From the NCBI GenBank assembly GCA_001692895.1, contig KV748205.1:992001-1056000 (forward strand): a stretch of 64,000 nt of DNA. The letters are read 5' to 3'. The notes beneath the pieces are model-generated. The model saw nothing but the letters and a program-made list of their open reading frames with translations. It was not told the origin of the DNA and ran no database searches. Shown here piece after piece: positions 47,701 to 57,579 of this stretch. A program made the position numbers and the translations under genes. The stretch comes from Cenococcum geophilum 1.58. Taxonomy: Eukaryota > Ascomycota > Dothideomycetes > Gloniales > Gloniaceae. Positions within the stretch are counted from its first letter, which is position 1, and each line of letters starts with the position of its first letter.

Positions 47701-50273
47701 ATTATCTGGGTCTTAGTAGTTTTATAGCTAGTCCTTGCTATAATATAAGCTATAGTATACATATATAGTATATAGCTTAGTTTTAGGTATTGGGCTAGGC
47801 GGCTAGGGTTTAAATAGTGCCTGGGTTAGGGTTGGATTCTTAGTAGTAGTGGCGTAAAGTAGACCTTTTTCCTTAGTTTTAATGGGGCTGGCTAGCCTAT
47901 TATTTTAGTCTTAAGTGCTAGGGTAGTCTAGTCTTTTACTATCTTGTTTCTTTGCAATTATATAGGCTCCCCTTTATTAGGAACGTCTTCTACTATTAGG
48001 GCTTTATATATAGTCCTAGGCACTAGGCTTAGTAGTGCTAAGTATCTATATAGGGCGTCCCTACTAACGTCAGTTATCCCCTACGGGAGGTAGTATCTAA
48101 AGTAGTAGTCTAAGTTAAAGCGGATCTTAAGTTTCCTAAAGCTAGGATAGGGCTTATACTTCTAAAGCTAGGGTATACCTAGGATAATTAGGGTAGTAGG
48201 CGAGAGTTTAGTAATAAAAAAGAGTATAGCTTTAGTATAGAGGCCGATTAACATTTAGGCAGTAAAGTAGTCTATAATAAGCGAAGTTAGAATATTATCT
48301 GTAAGGTATAGTGGCCTAGGTACTAGCAGCTTCTTAGTTATAACGTTATACTTTCTTATAATAGACTCTGCGTTGGCAAATGCTATTATAGTACTACTAA
48401 AGTCCACTAGGCTTACTATATTAATATAAACTTAGGGGTATAGGTTACGTAATAAGGAGAGTTGGGTTTAAATAAGGATTAATTTCTTATTACTATTTAC
48501 TAATTTAAGATTAAGTAGCAGTTTACTAATAAAAAGGACTAATTAATCTAGTAACAGTGACCTAATCTTCTCGTCTTCCTCCTTATATAGTTTAAACCCT
48601 TAGACGTAACTTAGTCTAAGGGTTTACCTTTTAATAACTAGGGTATGGGGCTGTCTTAGTAGGGCGGTCCAGTGTCTATCTAGCTAGCGGTATTAGTCTT
48701 AGTTTTGGTTAGGGTATAGGAAGACAATACCTCGCTAATAACGTAGCTGTGTTCGTATTTGCTAGCGCAAAGTCACTAATACTGGGCGTTATTAATAGGT
48801 TAGGCTCCCATATAGGGTATGGTTTAGAGTAACTAAGCCATAGGGTTAAAGGGGGGGGGGTCGTTTGCCGCGGCCATAATAGGCTCCGCGGTCGCCGCGT
48901 CTATAATAGACTCTACGGTTGCCACGTCCGCGGTTATTAGTTCGTATTATTTAATAGGGTAGTATTAGGACTAGATTTACTATCTTAGCGGGGTTATAGG
49001 CATCCTTTTAGTGGCCAAGTAGGCTATAGGCAAGGCATAGTCTATTATTAACGCGGCGCTTACGCTCCGTGTCTAAGATTCCATTAAGGTCTATAGGTTT
49101 TTTAGTTACTACTAGGGTCGGGGTTAATATAGGGGCAGGGGCTTAGGCAGGTAGGTGGTAGTTAGCGTTCTTCTTAAGGTTGGCTTAGTGTGTATAGTTT
49201 ATAAGGTTTTTAGCAAACATATCTATCTACTTACTCTAACCTGTATAGTTACTGTTATTAATTTCATGGGTAAGTCTAAGTACTAGCTCTTCTATCTTTA
49301 GAGAGATAAACTTTTAAAGTAGGTCCACCTTCTATTTATCTGTCTTCTTAGCGCAGACTATTAGCTTATTAAGCTCTCCCTTCTAGGACTAGTAATTACA
49401 CTCACCCTAGAAGAAATAGTTAAGCTTATTCTTTACGACCTAGGTTATATTAAGGACCTTATAGTAGGCAATAAGGTCTTTAAGCATATCTTCCTTAGTA
49501 GGCCATTTCCACGCAGATATATTATTTAGGTTCTTATATATAAGCTCTAGGCCCTACTTAATAAACTTATAGGCTTTATCCTCTAGCATATCCAAAATAT
49601 AAAGGATTTAGGACTAAACTATATTAAAGTAGTCCCAGTCCCAGTTAAAGACTCCCTTAATCTTAATATGCCAGGTTTTAAAATTAGCTTATTATTCTAG
49701 CGGGGTGCCTTTTCCGCTAAATATTAGCGGGTCTTTAAATCTCCGTTTTTTCTACTAGGTTACTACCGTTGTTATAGGGGTTAATTATTTTAAAACGGTA
49801 ATAGTTTCTACCTAGGAGTTAATAGTTCCTATCTAGAAAGCGATAAGGGCACTAAGGTTTTTATTAGCTTTCTTATTGGCGGTGTTTATATTATATATAC
49901 ACTATAGTCCTACTTTAATATTACTAAGGAACTCGTTAGTATAGTTAATAAGGGTAAGGTAAGCTTTGCTAGGCTTAAAGATCTTAGGGTATAGTAGGGA
50001 GCGGCGGATTATCCACGCGATATTGGGGTATATCTCTATAAAGAGGTCTGCGAAAACGTCACGGGGGTTCTAGGTTTTAGCTATTTCGGCGTCATTAGTA
50101 TCGCCTATCTAGGCGCTAGGTAAAAACTAAGAATCGTTCTAGGACTATACTAGGAACGTATTAGTTTCAGCAGGGGCGTATATAGGTCGCGATTACTTTA
50201 GGGCGGAGGTTAATTGGCTAGGGTATAGGGAATTAGTAATNGCNATNGGGCNNAAATTAAAGATANCANAAAC

Positions 50274-50460
50274 NGTNANAGTNCTGTAATAAAGTAGACT
50301 NAATAACTACGTTNTAGTATAAAGAGGGGAAGAAGGTGGAAAGGGGGTATTGTATATAAATAGTAGGGCCAGCCGCTAAGTCGCTAGTGGTGGGCCAGCT
50401 AATAGTAGGAAATAGTACGAGATAGTATAAAACAGTATGCGTTAGGTCAGTGCCGTGACA
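50274..50460 (-). repeat. 5' LTR of E2
   Basis: 187 bp. Its first bases include N (50274-50283), but the remaining letters fit TGTCACAGTGCTG of the other copy. It ends GTGCCGTGACA next to AAGGG. Confidence 0.88.
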
Positions 50461-50907
50461 AAGGGCTTAAAATAACTTACTATTAAGATAAGTAGTAGTA
50501 GATTAAATATAAAACCTAAGATAAATTAACTAGGGAACTAGATAACTATTAAGAGTAATAAAACGCGTATATTTAGTATTAAAAGTAGAGTAAACGTTAT
50601 AGGATATATAAATATTTACTTTAATGCACTCTAAATAAGAGGATAGTTATTAGGAGGATAGATTTATTAATATAATATAAACTAACCCCTCTTTTACGCA
50701 ATAAGAGTATAGAGATAGTATAAATTTACTAAGCGATAATATTGCAGTAATAGTATAGGCACAACGTTAGGCGTATAAAGAAGAAGAAGCTTTAGGTATA
50801 ATAAGCAATAATATTAACTAAATTAATTAGACGGATATTATATCTCTAGTAAACAACTTAAAGATATTAATAATCTTTAAGGGCAAAGATAGAAAGGAGG
50901 AAGATGG

Positions 50908-51328
50908 TATTACGGACGCTTTAAGTATAATATTATAACTACTAGGAGAGAAGTTGGAAGCAGCTAGTTAGTTAATTAAGGTATAGTCTAGAATAGAGCC
51001 AATAGAACTATATAATAAGGAATAGTAACTAAGGTTATATAACGTGCTATATATTAAATAAGAGGAATAAGGAGAACTTAGGTACCTTATATATAAGACG
51101 TACTTCATATATAAGGAGGATTTCTTAGGAGTATAGTTATATATTTAAAGGACCATAGTCCCTACCTAGATAGTTCTTCTCTTCTTATAGTAAATCTTAG
51201 AATACAATTGGAGTTAATCTATTAGGTAACCACTCCACTAGTTATATTTACGTTGTTAACTATTCTATACCTATATACCTAGCCTATTAACAAGTCCACC
51301 ATAGCATTTCCTATAAGGCTTCGTTACA
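50908..51328 (+). repeat. 3' LTR of E1
   Basis: 421 bp, paired with 34719-35139. It ends TTACA and is followed by the AGCTG duplication and the resumed G1 frame. Confidence 0.9.
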
Positions 51329-52345
51329 AGCTGAGCATAGTAGCCTTTCTCTCTTAGAAACTCGCCCCTACTAAATTAAACTATAAAATATATAATAAGA
51401 ACTACTTGTAATTATTAAATACTTTAAATAATAGCGTCTAGAACTAAAAGGATTGTTATCTCTAATACGCGTATTAATGGACTATAAAAACCTATAGTAC
51501 TTTATAACTATAAAGCAATTAATATAGCGCCAAATTCGTTAAGCCGAATACCTCTTATAATTTAACTTTAAGATTATATACTAACCTAATAAACTTAATT
51601 AGAAGCCTAACTTATTAATATAATAATTATAGGACTTATTTATAAACGCCTCTAATAAACGGGTTATGGATTAATTACGAATTCTACTACCCCCTAAACA
51701 CTTTAAAAAAACTACGCCCTATATTCTTAAATATAGAGCTTAATAGAAATAAATTGGAATTTAATAAGTAGGATATAGAAATTAATAAACTAATAGAATA
51801 TAAATATAAGAATGATTCCTAAATAATAGATATAATAAAGGCAATTTAAACAGAAAAACGGCAGTATAAAGATATTATACTTGCTAAATATAAAATTCGT
51901 AATAATCGGTTATACTATTAATAGAAAATAGTAGTTCCGAGTTCCGAACCTTTATAATTTAAGATACTTAAATCCATATATAACTCTTCTATAGTAGGGG
52001 ATCCTAGCCGTATAAAGACGTATAAGATAGTTTAACGAGTGTGTTACTAGCTTATAATATATAACTATATATAAAAATACGTCCGAGTATATAGAACGTG
52101 TGTTTATAGAAAGACTTCTTACGTAAAAAATATAAGGAGTATTTTAACTATTACCAATTCCAATGCGAAAATAGCGTAATATCTTAATTATCTTTGTGGT
52201 AGACTTGCCTAGTAGCAATAGGTTTATAAATATTATAGTAGTAGTTAACCGCCTTATAAAAATACGATATATAATTCCTATTGTTGACTATACAGGGTAA
52301 CTTACTAGCACTACTTAAGTAGATATAGTGATGTTGGTTAAAAAG

Positions 52346-52950
52346 CTTGTTATTCTCTAGAGTGAGGAAGGGCAAGGAGCTTAAGGCTCCTCACTACGCT
52401 AGTGCCACGGCAATACGTAACGACTACTTATCTCACTCCTAATACTAGCAACTCTTCTTTTATGGTTGCTATCTATATATATATAAATACCGCTTAACTA
52501 GCGTAGTGTTACGGGACTACCCTATAATACCTTACATATGCCTATCAATTAAGCCTAGTTATAAGACCGCAATCTACCGCAATTTGCTATATTCTGCTAT
52601 ATTCTACTACGCTATAGAATTCTGCCGAATTCTACTAAGCTATAGAATTCTGCCAAATTCTGCCAAGCTATGGAATTCTGCTAAATTCTACTAAGCTATA
52701 GAATTCTGCCAAATTCTGCCAAGCTATGGAATTCTGCTAAATTCTACTAAGCTATAGAATTCTGCCAAATTCTATTAAGCTATAATAGCGTATAGTATGT
52801 GCCTATTAACTATTGCTATTATAATATAAGTCTTATTTCTACTCTCTTTTAACCTAACCTTTAACTTATATACGTAGAGTATTTGTGTTAATAAATATCT
52901 CTAGAGCCTTATTTAGGTTTACCTTTATTATTATATCTACTGGGTTATCT
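52346..52950. other. Noncoding interval with tandem repeats, probable LTR debris
   Basis: The G1 integrase frame ends here. CACTACGCTAG (52392-52402) and its inverse CTAGCGTAGTG (52499-52509) bracket about 100 bp. A tandem array follows, then A+T-rich sequence up to the copia-1 frame. It probably contains the copia-1 3' LTR, which I could not delimit. Confidence 0.4.
52580..52792. repeat. 28-bp tandem array GCTATAGAATTCTGCCAAAT...
   Basis: About seven units alternating GAATTCTGCCAAATTCT with GCCAAGCTATG or ACTAAGCTATA. The related GCCAAATTCTGCCAAATTCT occurs near 30970, in the putative G1 LTR. Confidence 0.8.
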
Positions 52951-55765
52951 TGGCCGTTAATCTATTAAATCTTAAAGAGGTTTCGCCGTTTATAGGATTA
53001 CTAAAATGCTATAATATTAATTATAAGGCGCTTTATCTTTATAGTACTAAGCTTAACTAAATACTTATAGAGAGAGTATAAGTTAGTGTATACGATTATA
53101 GAGATAATAGGAAGTACGAGTTAATCTATAATTATTTTTAGGGTAGTTCCAATTGTAATTGCTATATTAACTTCGCTAACTATTTTATATATCTTTAACG
53201 CTAGAACGCTTTAAGTAACATGCTTACTCTTAGTTAAGCTCTAATAAATAAGATTACTATAAATTATAAAGTTATTCTCTCTAATAGATTTATTTATAAT
53301 AATGGTCTTATATCCTAACTAGAAGCTAAAATCTTTATTATTTACGAATAATCTATTAATAAATATAAAAGGCTTAGCGGTGGGGAGATTAATAGGCATA
53401 TAGAGTAGTCCCTAATTAAGATGGTTTCTTTACTAGAAAAGACGTTTATTTAGGGTAAGAACGTTATCTTTAGTTAGTTTTTAGTATTAAGTAGCAACTA
53501 AGAGATTAAAGGAAGCCTTAGGTTAATAGATAGAAGTATTATAAGCTCTATAAGCACATTACTCTATATATCCTTACTTTAGAGAATTAACGTTAATAAC
53601 GTTAATCTTCTTACCTTAACCCTTTTGGCGTAAAGTAATGCAATCCTTATTTAGGGAGAGGATGCATTTATTAAAGAGTAGTAGTGTTATTAAATTAAGC
53701 TTTTCCTTTAGCTTTACTAACTTATCTTCTTTAAGAGCTAAGAATTTATCGTCTCCTAAGATAATTATATTATTAGTTTATATACTAATAATTCTAAATA
53801 GAGTTCCTATAGCTGTAATAAGGAAGCAGGGATCGAATATAGAAGTAGTTATTAAAAGCTTTTCTTTATAGTGCTTGCTGTAGGTAGCCCACTAATAAGT
53901 TTTTACCTCCGCGATTCTATATAATGGCTTAAGTATAACCATAATTATATCTTTAGGATATTGGTAGCGAATTTGCTCTAGAAGGTATGCTAATATTAAG
54001 CGCTAAAGGTACGTCTCTAATTGGGTATAGGCCTAAGTAATATCTTATAAATAAACTACTATTTTATTCTTTATTAAGGAGGGAGCTAGTATAATAACAA
54101 CTTACTAACTAGCTTATTAAATTATAAAAGATTATATAAGAATTACCTTCTTACTATTATTATTATAGCCTTAGATAATAAGCCTTAATTTCTTAAATAG
54201 GCCGTTAGCAGCTTTACCCTTAATCTTATTAACTATTCTTAACTTAAAGATTTGAACTCTATTAAACTTAGTAGGGTTATACTCCTTAAATTTAAAGACT
54301 CCTTTTATAATAAGACCGTTAATTTTCTATTTATTAGATGCTTAAAAAGGAGCTCCTAAAGTTATAATACGACCTTCCTTTTAAAGCTATTTTGAGAGCT
54401 TAAAGCTAGCCTTCTCTTTAGCTGTTATAAAGGCTATTAATAACTTAACTCTATTCTTAATAGCGGCGATAAATTACTCTTTAAAATTAATAAGATATTA
54501 GTAATTTCGTAATTCCTTTAGGTGACCTTTACCGCGTTATGGTTATAGCATATCTACTATAATCGTATTAGAATTATAGTCGCCTTCCGGAGTATATTAA
54601 TTATAGTTCTTCTTTAGGGTATCTTCTAGGGTATCCTATAAAGGCTTAGAACTATTATCTTTATAGTAAAGCTTAATAACAGTTAAATAGAATTAAGTGG
54701 GTTTATAGGGCATCTAAATAGTATAAGTTTAACTATTAATTGTAATTAGCTTATATAGGCCTAACTATCCTCCCTTTTTGCGCTATATATATACCCTAGA
54801 TTAAAGTAGTAGATTAAGTATAGTTAAGGTATTTAGGCTATTTCTTATTTCTAGTGTATTATTAACCTAGCGTATAGAATAAAGATATTATAACTCCTTT
54901 ATTACCTTATAAATAGCCTTAGCTTATTATATAATAGAAGGAGATAGTAAAGAATTGTTAGTTATTTAAGAGTAGGCGCTAAAGACTAGTAATATAGGTA
55001 TAAGCCTATCTAGGCTAGCGAAGTTGTTAATAGCCTTAATAGCTATTTATAAGATAAGCTTTTTATTAACGCCTTTTAGTTCTAAAGAAATAATCTTATA
55101 TACGCGGCGTAATAGCGTATAATATTACTCCACTTTTTTAATACTATTATATTCCTTAATAGGGACTTTCTTAACCTTAATTGCTATTGCCTTTATTTGT
55201 TATTAAAACTCTATAAATAAGAAATTCTTTTTATATTATAGACGATTTAATTAGGGGGTCCTAGGTAGATATTAATCTAGTATAATTAAAGGGTATTCTA
55301 TACGTTCCTAGCTAATATATCCTTTAAGAAACGTGTGGCTTAAAAGGAGGTTAAGAAGTTAATAACTTAGAGTACTAGCTTGCCGCTAAGATATATAACG
55401 TTAATAATAATATAGAAGTTATAGTTATAGTTATCTTTAAGAGTAAACTTAAATCGGCTAGGGGACTTTTGGTTTATTTAGTAGTAATAGTAGTACTTTA
55501 TAAGATACTTAATTGCCTTAACTTTAACTTTATAGCTTACTCGCTAAAAAACCCTAAGCAATTAGTAAACGGATAGGTGGCTAAAATAATAGTATAGTTA
55601 ACGTAACTTTAACTTAGTTAAGTAGCTTTAAGTAACGCTCTTTTCTAGTTAATAAAGGAGTAACTAGGGGTAACCCTACTTACGTATAATAGGTACTTAG
55701 TTATCTCCCTAAACAAGTATATTTTTAAGGTTATTAAGCTTAACGCCTAATTTATTTATATCTCT
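52950..55765 (-). mobile_element. Copia-1: Ty1/copia retrotransposon, RIP-degraded
   Basis: Minus-strand pol, right to left. A pre-integrase/integrase part (ILATYPFTNCLGFFSE; ELKGVNKKLILQIAIKAINN; QITNNSLLSPSII) is at 55650-54850. Reverse transcriptase follows (SIFDPCFLITAIGTLFRIIS; ILGDDKFLALKEDKLVKLKE), with the QTDD site read TNN, at about 53870-53640. RNase H follows (LLISPPLSLLYLLIDYS) toward 53330 and 52950. Some stretches stay open for 60-80 codons. The right end stops at the GC-rich block at 55768, so gag and the 5' LTR appear to be missing. Confidence 0.75.
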
Positions 55766-55767
55766 GA

Positions 55768-55980
55768 TGTAAAATAGGGCCCGCGAAGCCCTACTACACG
55801 CGTCCACGTCGCCGCGGGTGGAAACATCATCTGGAATCCGTTCCTCTTGATGGTCAAGTACAGAGGCGATAGTAGAGAGCCGTCGCAGCGCGCGCAGCGC
55901 GCTGTCGTTGCGACTCGTGGTGTTAAGCCCGCGACGCGTATATCGCCCTCAACAACACTAGGAGCCTTACTGCCTCCGCT
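55768..55980. other. GC-rich, non-RIP block, origin unknown
   Basis: It starts TGTAAAATAGGGCCCGCG and holds CGCAGCGCGCGCAGCGCG near 55885. CpA and TpG are frequent, unlike both neighbours. No clear open frame. It could be a recent solo LTR or the 5' end of LINE-2. I could not find a target duplication. Confidence 0.4.
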
Positions 55981-56203
55981 TAAAGCTCCTGTTATACCAT
56001 CTAGGGAGGCCTATTAAGGGAAACTGGGATACGAAAACCACCTAATATACGACTACCTAGCTTATAGCCAGGCCCAAAACTAGCCTTATTATCTAGCTAG
56101 TTAACATAGATACGTCCTAGTCATATAACAGGACACCCTTAGGCTTACACTAGCTCTGAGACCGTAGGGACACGGCGAGGGCGTAGGGAACCTCTTTTTA
56201 TAA

Positions 56204-56542
56204 GAACTTGTTAAGGCTAACGCGTCGCAGAATTGTATAAAACTTGTTAAGGCCCTAAGGCCACCGCGAAGAACTTATTAAGGCCCCTTTATAAGGGCCT
56301 ATCTAGTATACAATACCTAGGTGACTTAGAAGAGGGTCTTAATAAGCGTAGTGCGCGCGACCTAGTCAACAGACGCAATAGCGACGTGATAGTAACGCGA
56401 TAGCAACTAGACGGCTTAACGAGGTAGAAACACGGGTAAAGCTCTAGATAGCGGAAATATAGGCCAGCTTCGTCGGCCCTATAGCGTTCGACCTACGGTT
56501 AACCTACAGGTGACTTACAGAAGGGTCTTAATAGGCGTAGTG
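56204..56542 (+). repeat. Two sets of direct repeats in the LINE-2 5' region
   Basis: AACTTGTTAAGGC-type units recur about every 33 bp (56205, 56241, 56272). AGGTGACTTA...AGGGTCTTAATA.GCGTAGTG occurs at 56329-56353 and again at 56508-56542. Repeated 5' regions of LINEs can act as internal promoters; that role is only a guess here. Confidence 0.6.
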
Positions 56543-57579
56543 TATGTAACCTACGCATATATATATAGGGGAGACTCTAAGGAAATACAGGCCAGTTATA
56601 TAAAGACTTAACAGTTAGAGATATAGGCTAGCTTATAAAAAGGGGGGACATAAGTTTAGTTAGTAGGAGAGAGTAGAGCAGGTCGCCTGGCGCGGGACTA
56701 AGTATCTATAACCCCTTCTATAAGACACGGTCGGCCTATTATAAAGAGACTCTTATAGGTAACGCGAAACGGGAATTAAAACCTCCTATAGGGCGTAGTA
56801 TGTAGTAGCTACTGCTAGCTCTAGAAACCTTACCCCTTAGCTAGGCTCTACGCTTTTAACCCCTAGTACACCTAATAGGTAAGTAGGATTACGTCCTAGC
56901 CGGAGAGACTATTACGCGGCTTAAGAGAATGGATGCGCGTATCGGTATACTAATAGACGGGATTGCTCGCTAGGGCAGAATGCTAGTAAGGTACGCTTAA
57001 GGAGTAAATAGAAGTTACTTAGGCGGGAGAGGTTTTGGCTAGGCCTTAACTATAAAAGGTATACCTAGCTACATTATAGGATGAAGCTACGACGCCCTCG
57101 TAGGACTACGTTAGTAGGCGCGTAAGACGGGAGTTGCGACCCCTATAAATGGCAGCTTATACCTACGCTAGTAAAAATAATAAAGAGAAGTATAAAACTA
57201 AAGGCTATAGAAGGCTCCTAAGCCGTATAAAAGCGTATTAACTCTAGAAGGAAACTCTTATATAGACCGCTAGGGGGCGGATTAATACTCGGGCTAATCC
57301 TGTTATAAGATATCTAAAAGAACTGGTAAGAATCCCCATGTTAGGTAGTAGCAACTAACTACTTATAAACTAGGACTAAAGTACTAGAAAACTAGGGTAG
57401 AGGCCTAAATAAGTAGGTATATTAAACTCTACTATATTACTAGCTAATATATAATTACCTGCCTATACTATATATAGTAAAACGCACTAGCTAGAAATCT
57501 AACTAGGGAGGTTAAAGAACTAGTAGATTAGCTAAGTAAATATAACTACTAACTACTAAATTTAGATAAATAAGAAGGG

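Larger units (their letters stand above)
42160..50200 (-). pseudogene. E2 gag-pol polyprotein with chromodomain, RIP-inactivated
   Basis: Right to left on the minus strand. Gag is at about 49720-48980 (FSGKGTPLE; KLNYFFQGECNYQSQKGELN), with a knuckle read YSLLGHQKDAYNPAK. Protease lies near 48400-48200. RT is at 47000-46400 (YETLDALYSAKYFTKFN; TFQNYINYILYNAL). RNase H and integrase are at 46250-44720, and integrase continues at 42805-42500 after E3. The chromodomain is at about 42360-42190 (YNEDP.GLTYKIK; LEEDLKGYK.AV.RFYKQHP). Removing E3 with one ATAGT keeps the frame through RLLILLI.VKKEFFRAD. Stops are TAG/TAA. Confidence 0.8.
41655..50460 (-). mobile_element. Gypsy E2: chromodomain Ty3/gypsy retrotransposon inserted in E1, carrying E3
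   Basis: Two 187-bp LTRs (41655-41841 and 50274-50460) begin TGTCACAGTGCTG and end GTGCCGT(A/G)ACA, so their tips are themselves inverted repeats. AAGGG is duplicated outside (41650-41654 and 50461-50465). Coding is on the minus strand. A purine tract (AGAGGAGAGGAG on the minus strand) abuts the left LTR, which is therefore the 3' LTR. About ten differences separate the LTRs and all that I see are transitions. The 5' LTR and its left border contain several N. Confidence 0.92.
34719..51328 (+). mobile_element. Gypsy E1: Ty3/gypsy retrotransposon inserted in G1, carrying E2
   Basis: Two 421-bp LTRs (34719-35139 and 50908-51328) with AGCTG duplicated outside (34714-34718 and 51329-51333). LTR termini read TATTACGG...TTATA and TATTACGG...TTACA, i.e. 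TG...CA altered by C/T change. A polypurine tract (AAAGGAGGAAGATGG) abuts the 3' LTR. Joining the flanks gives Asn-Gly-Glu-Leu in the G1 frame. E2 (41655-50460) sits in its 3' noncoding part, between the pol frame and the polypurine tract; 50466-50907 is the rest of that part. Confidence 0.92.
31266..52345 (+). mobile_element. Gypsy G1: outermost Ty3/gypsy element of the nest, RIP-degraded
   Basis: Plus-strand polyprotein. Gag is at about 31570-32110 (KLPNPPIFNGN; RISYLSKDIGV; FTSFFLEFLGLISKLD). The protease is near 32520-32760 (LINSGATSIGFINTNYAKT; catalytic Asp now Asn). Reverse transcriptase and the start of RNase H are at 33525-34718 (GFLGFANFYY; YVLRGVLSQYNKNGEL). RNase H resumes at 51334 and integrase runs to about 52345 (SSEPL.FKILKSIYNSSIVG, then a VVDLPSSN core). 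A 512-bp MITE (33011-33522) and the whole of E1 (34719-51333 with one duplication) are inserted; removal of each restores the frame. The 3' end is lost in the noncoding stretch before copia-1. Stops are TAG/TAA. Confidence 0.8.

Noticed and set aside
52580..52792. Regularly spaced repeats resembling a CRISPR array
   Set aside because: Units are contiguous and degenerate without unique spacers, in a eukaryotic retroelement context.
53638..53871. 77-codon plus frame
   Set aside because: Antisense to the copia-1 reverse transcriptase, which reads clearly on the minus strand.
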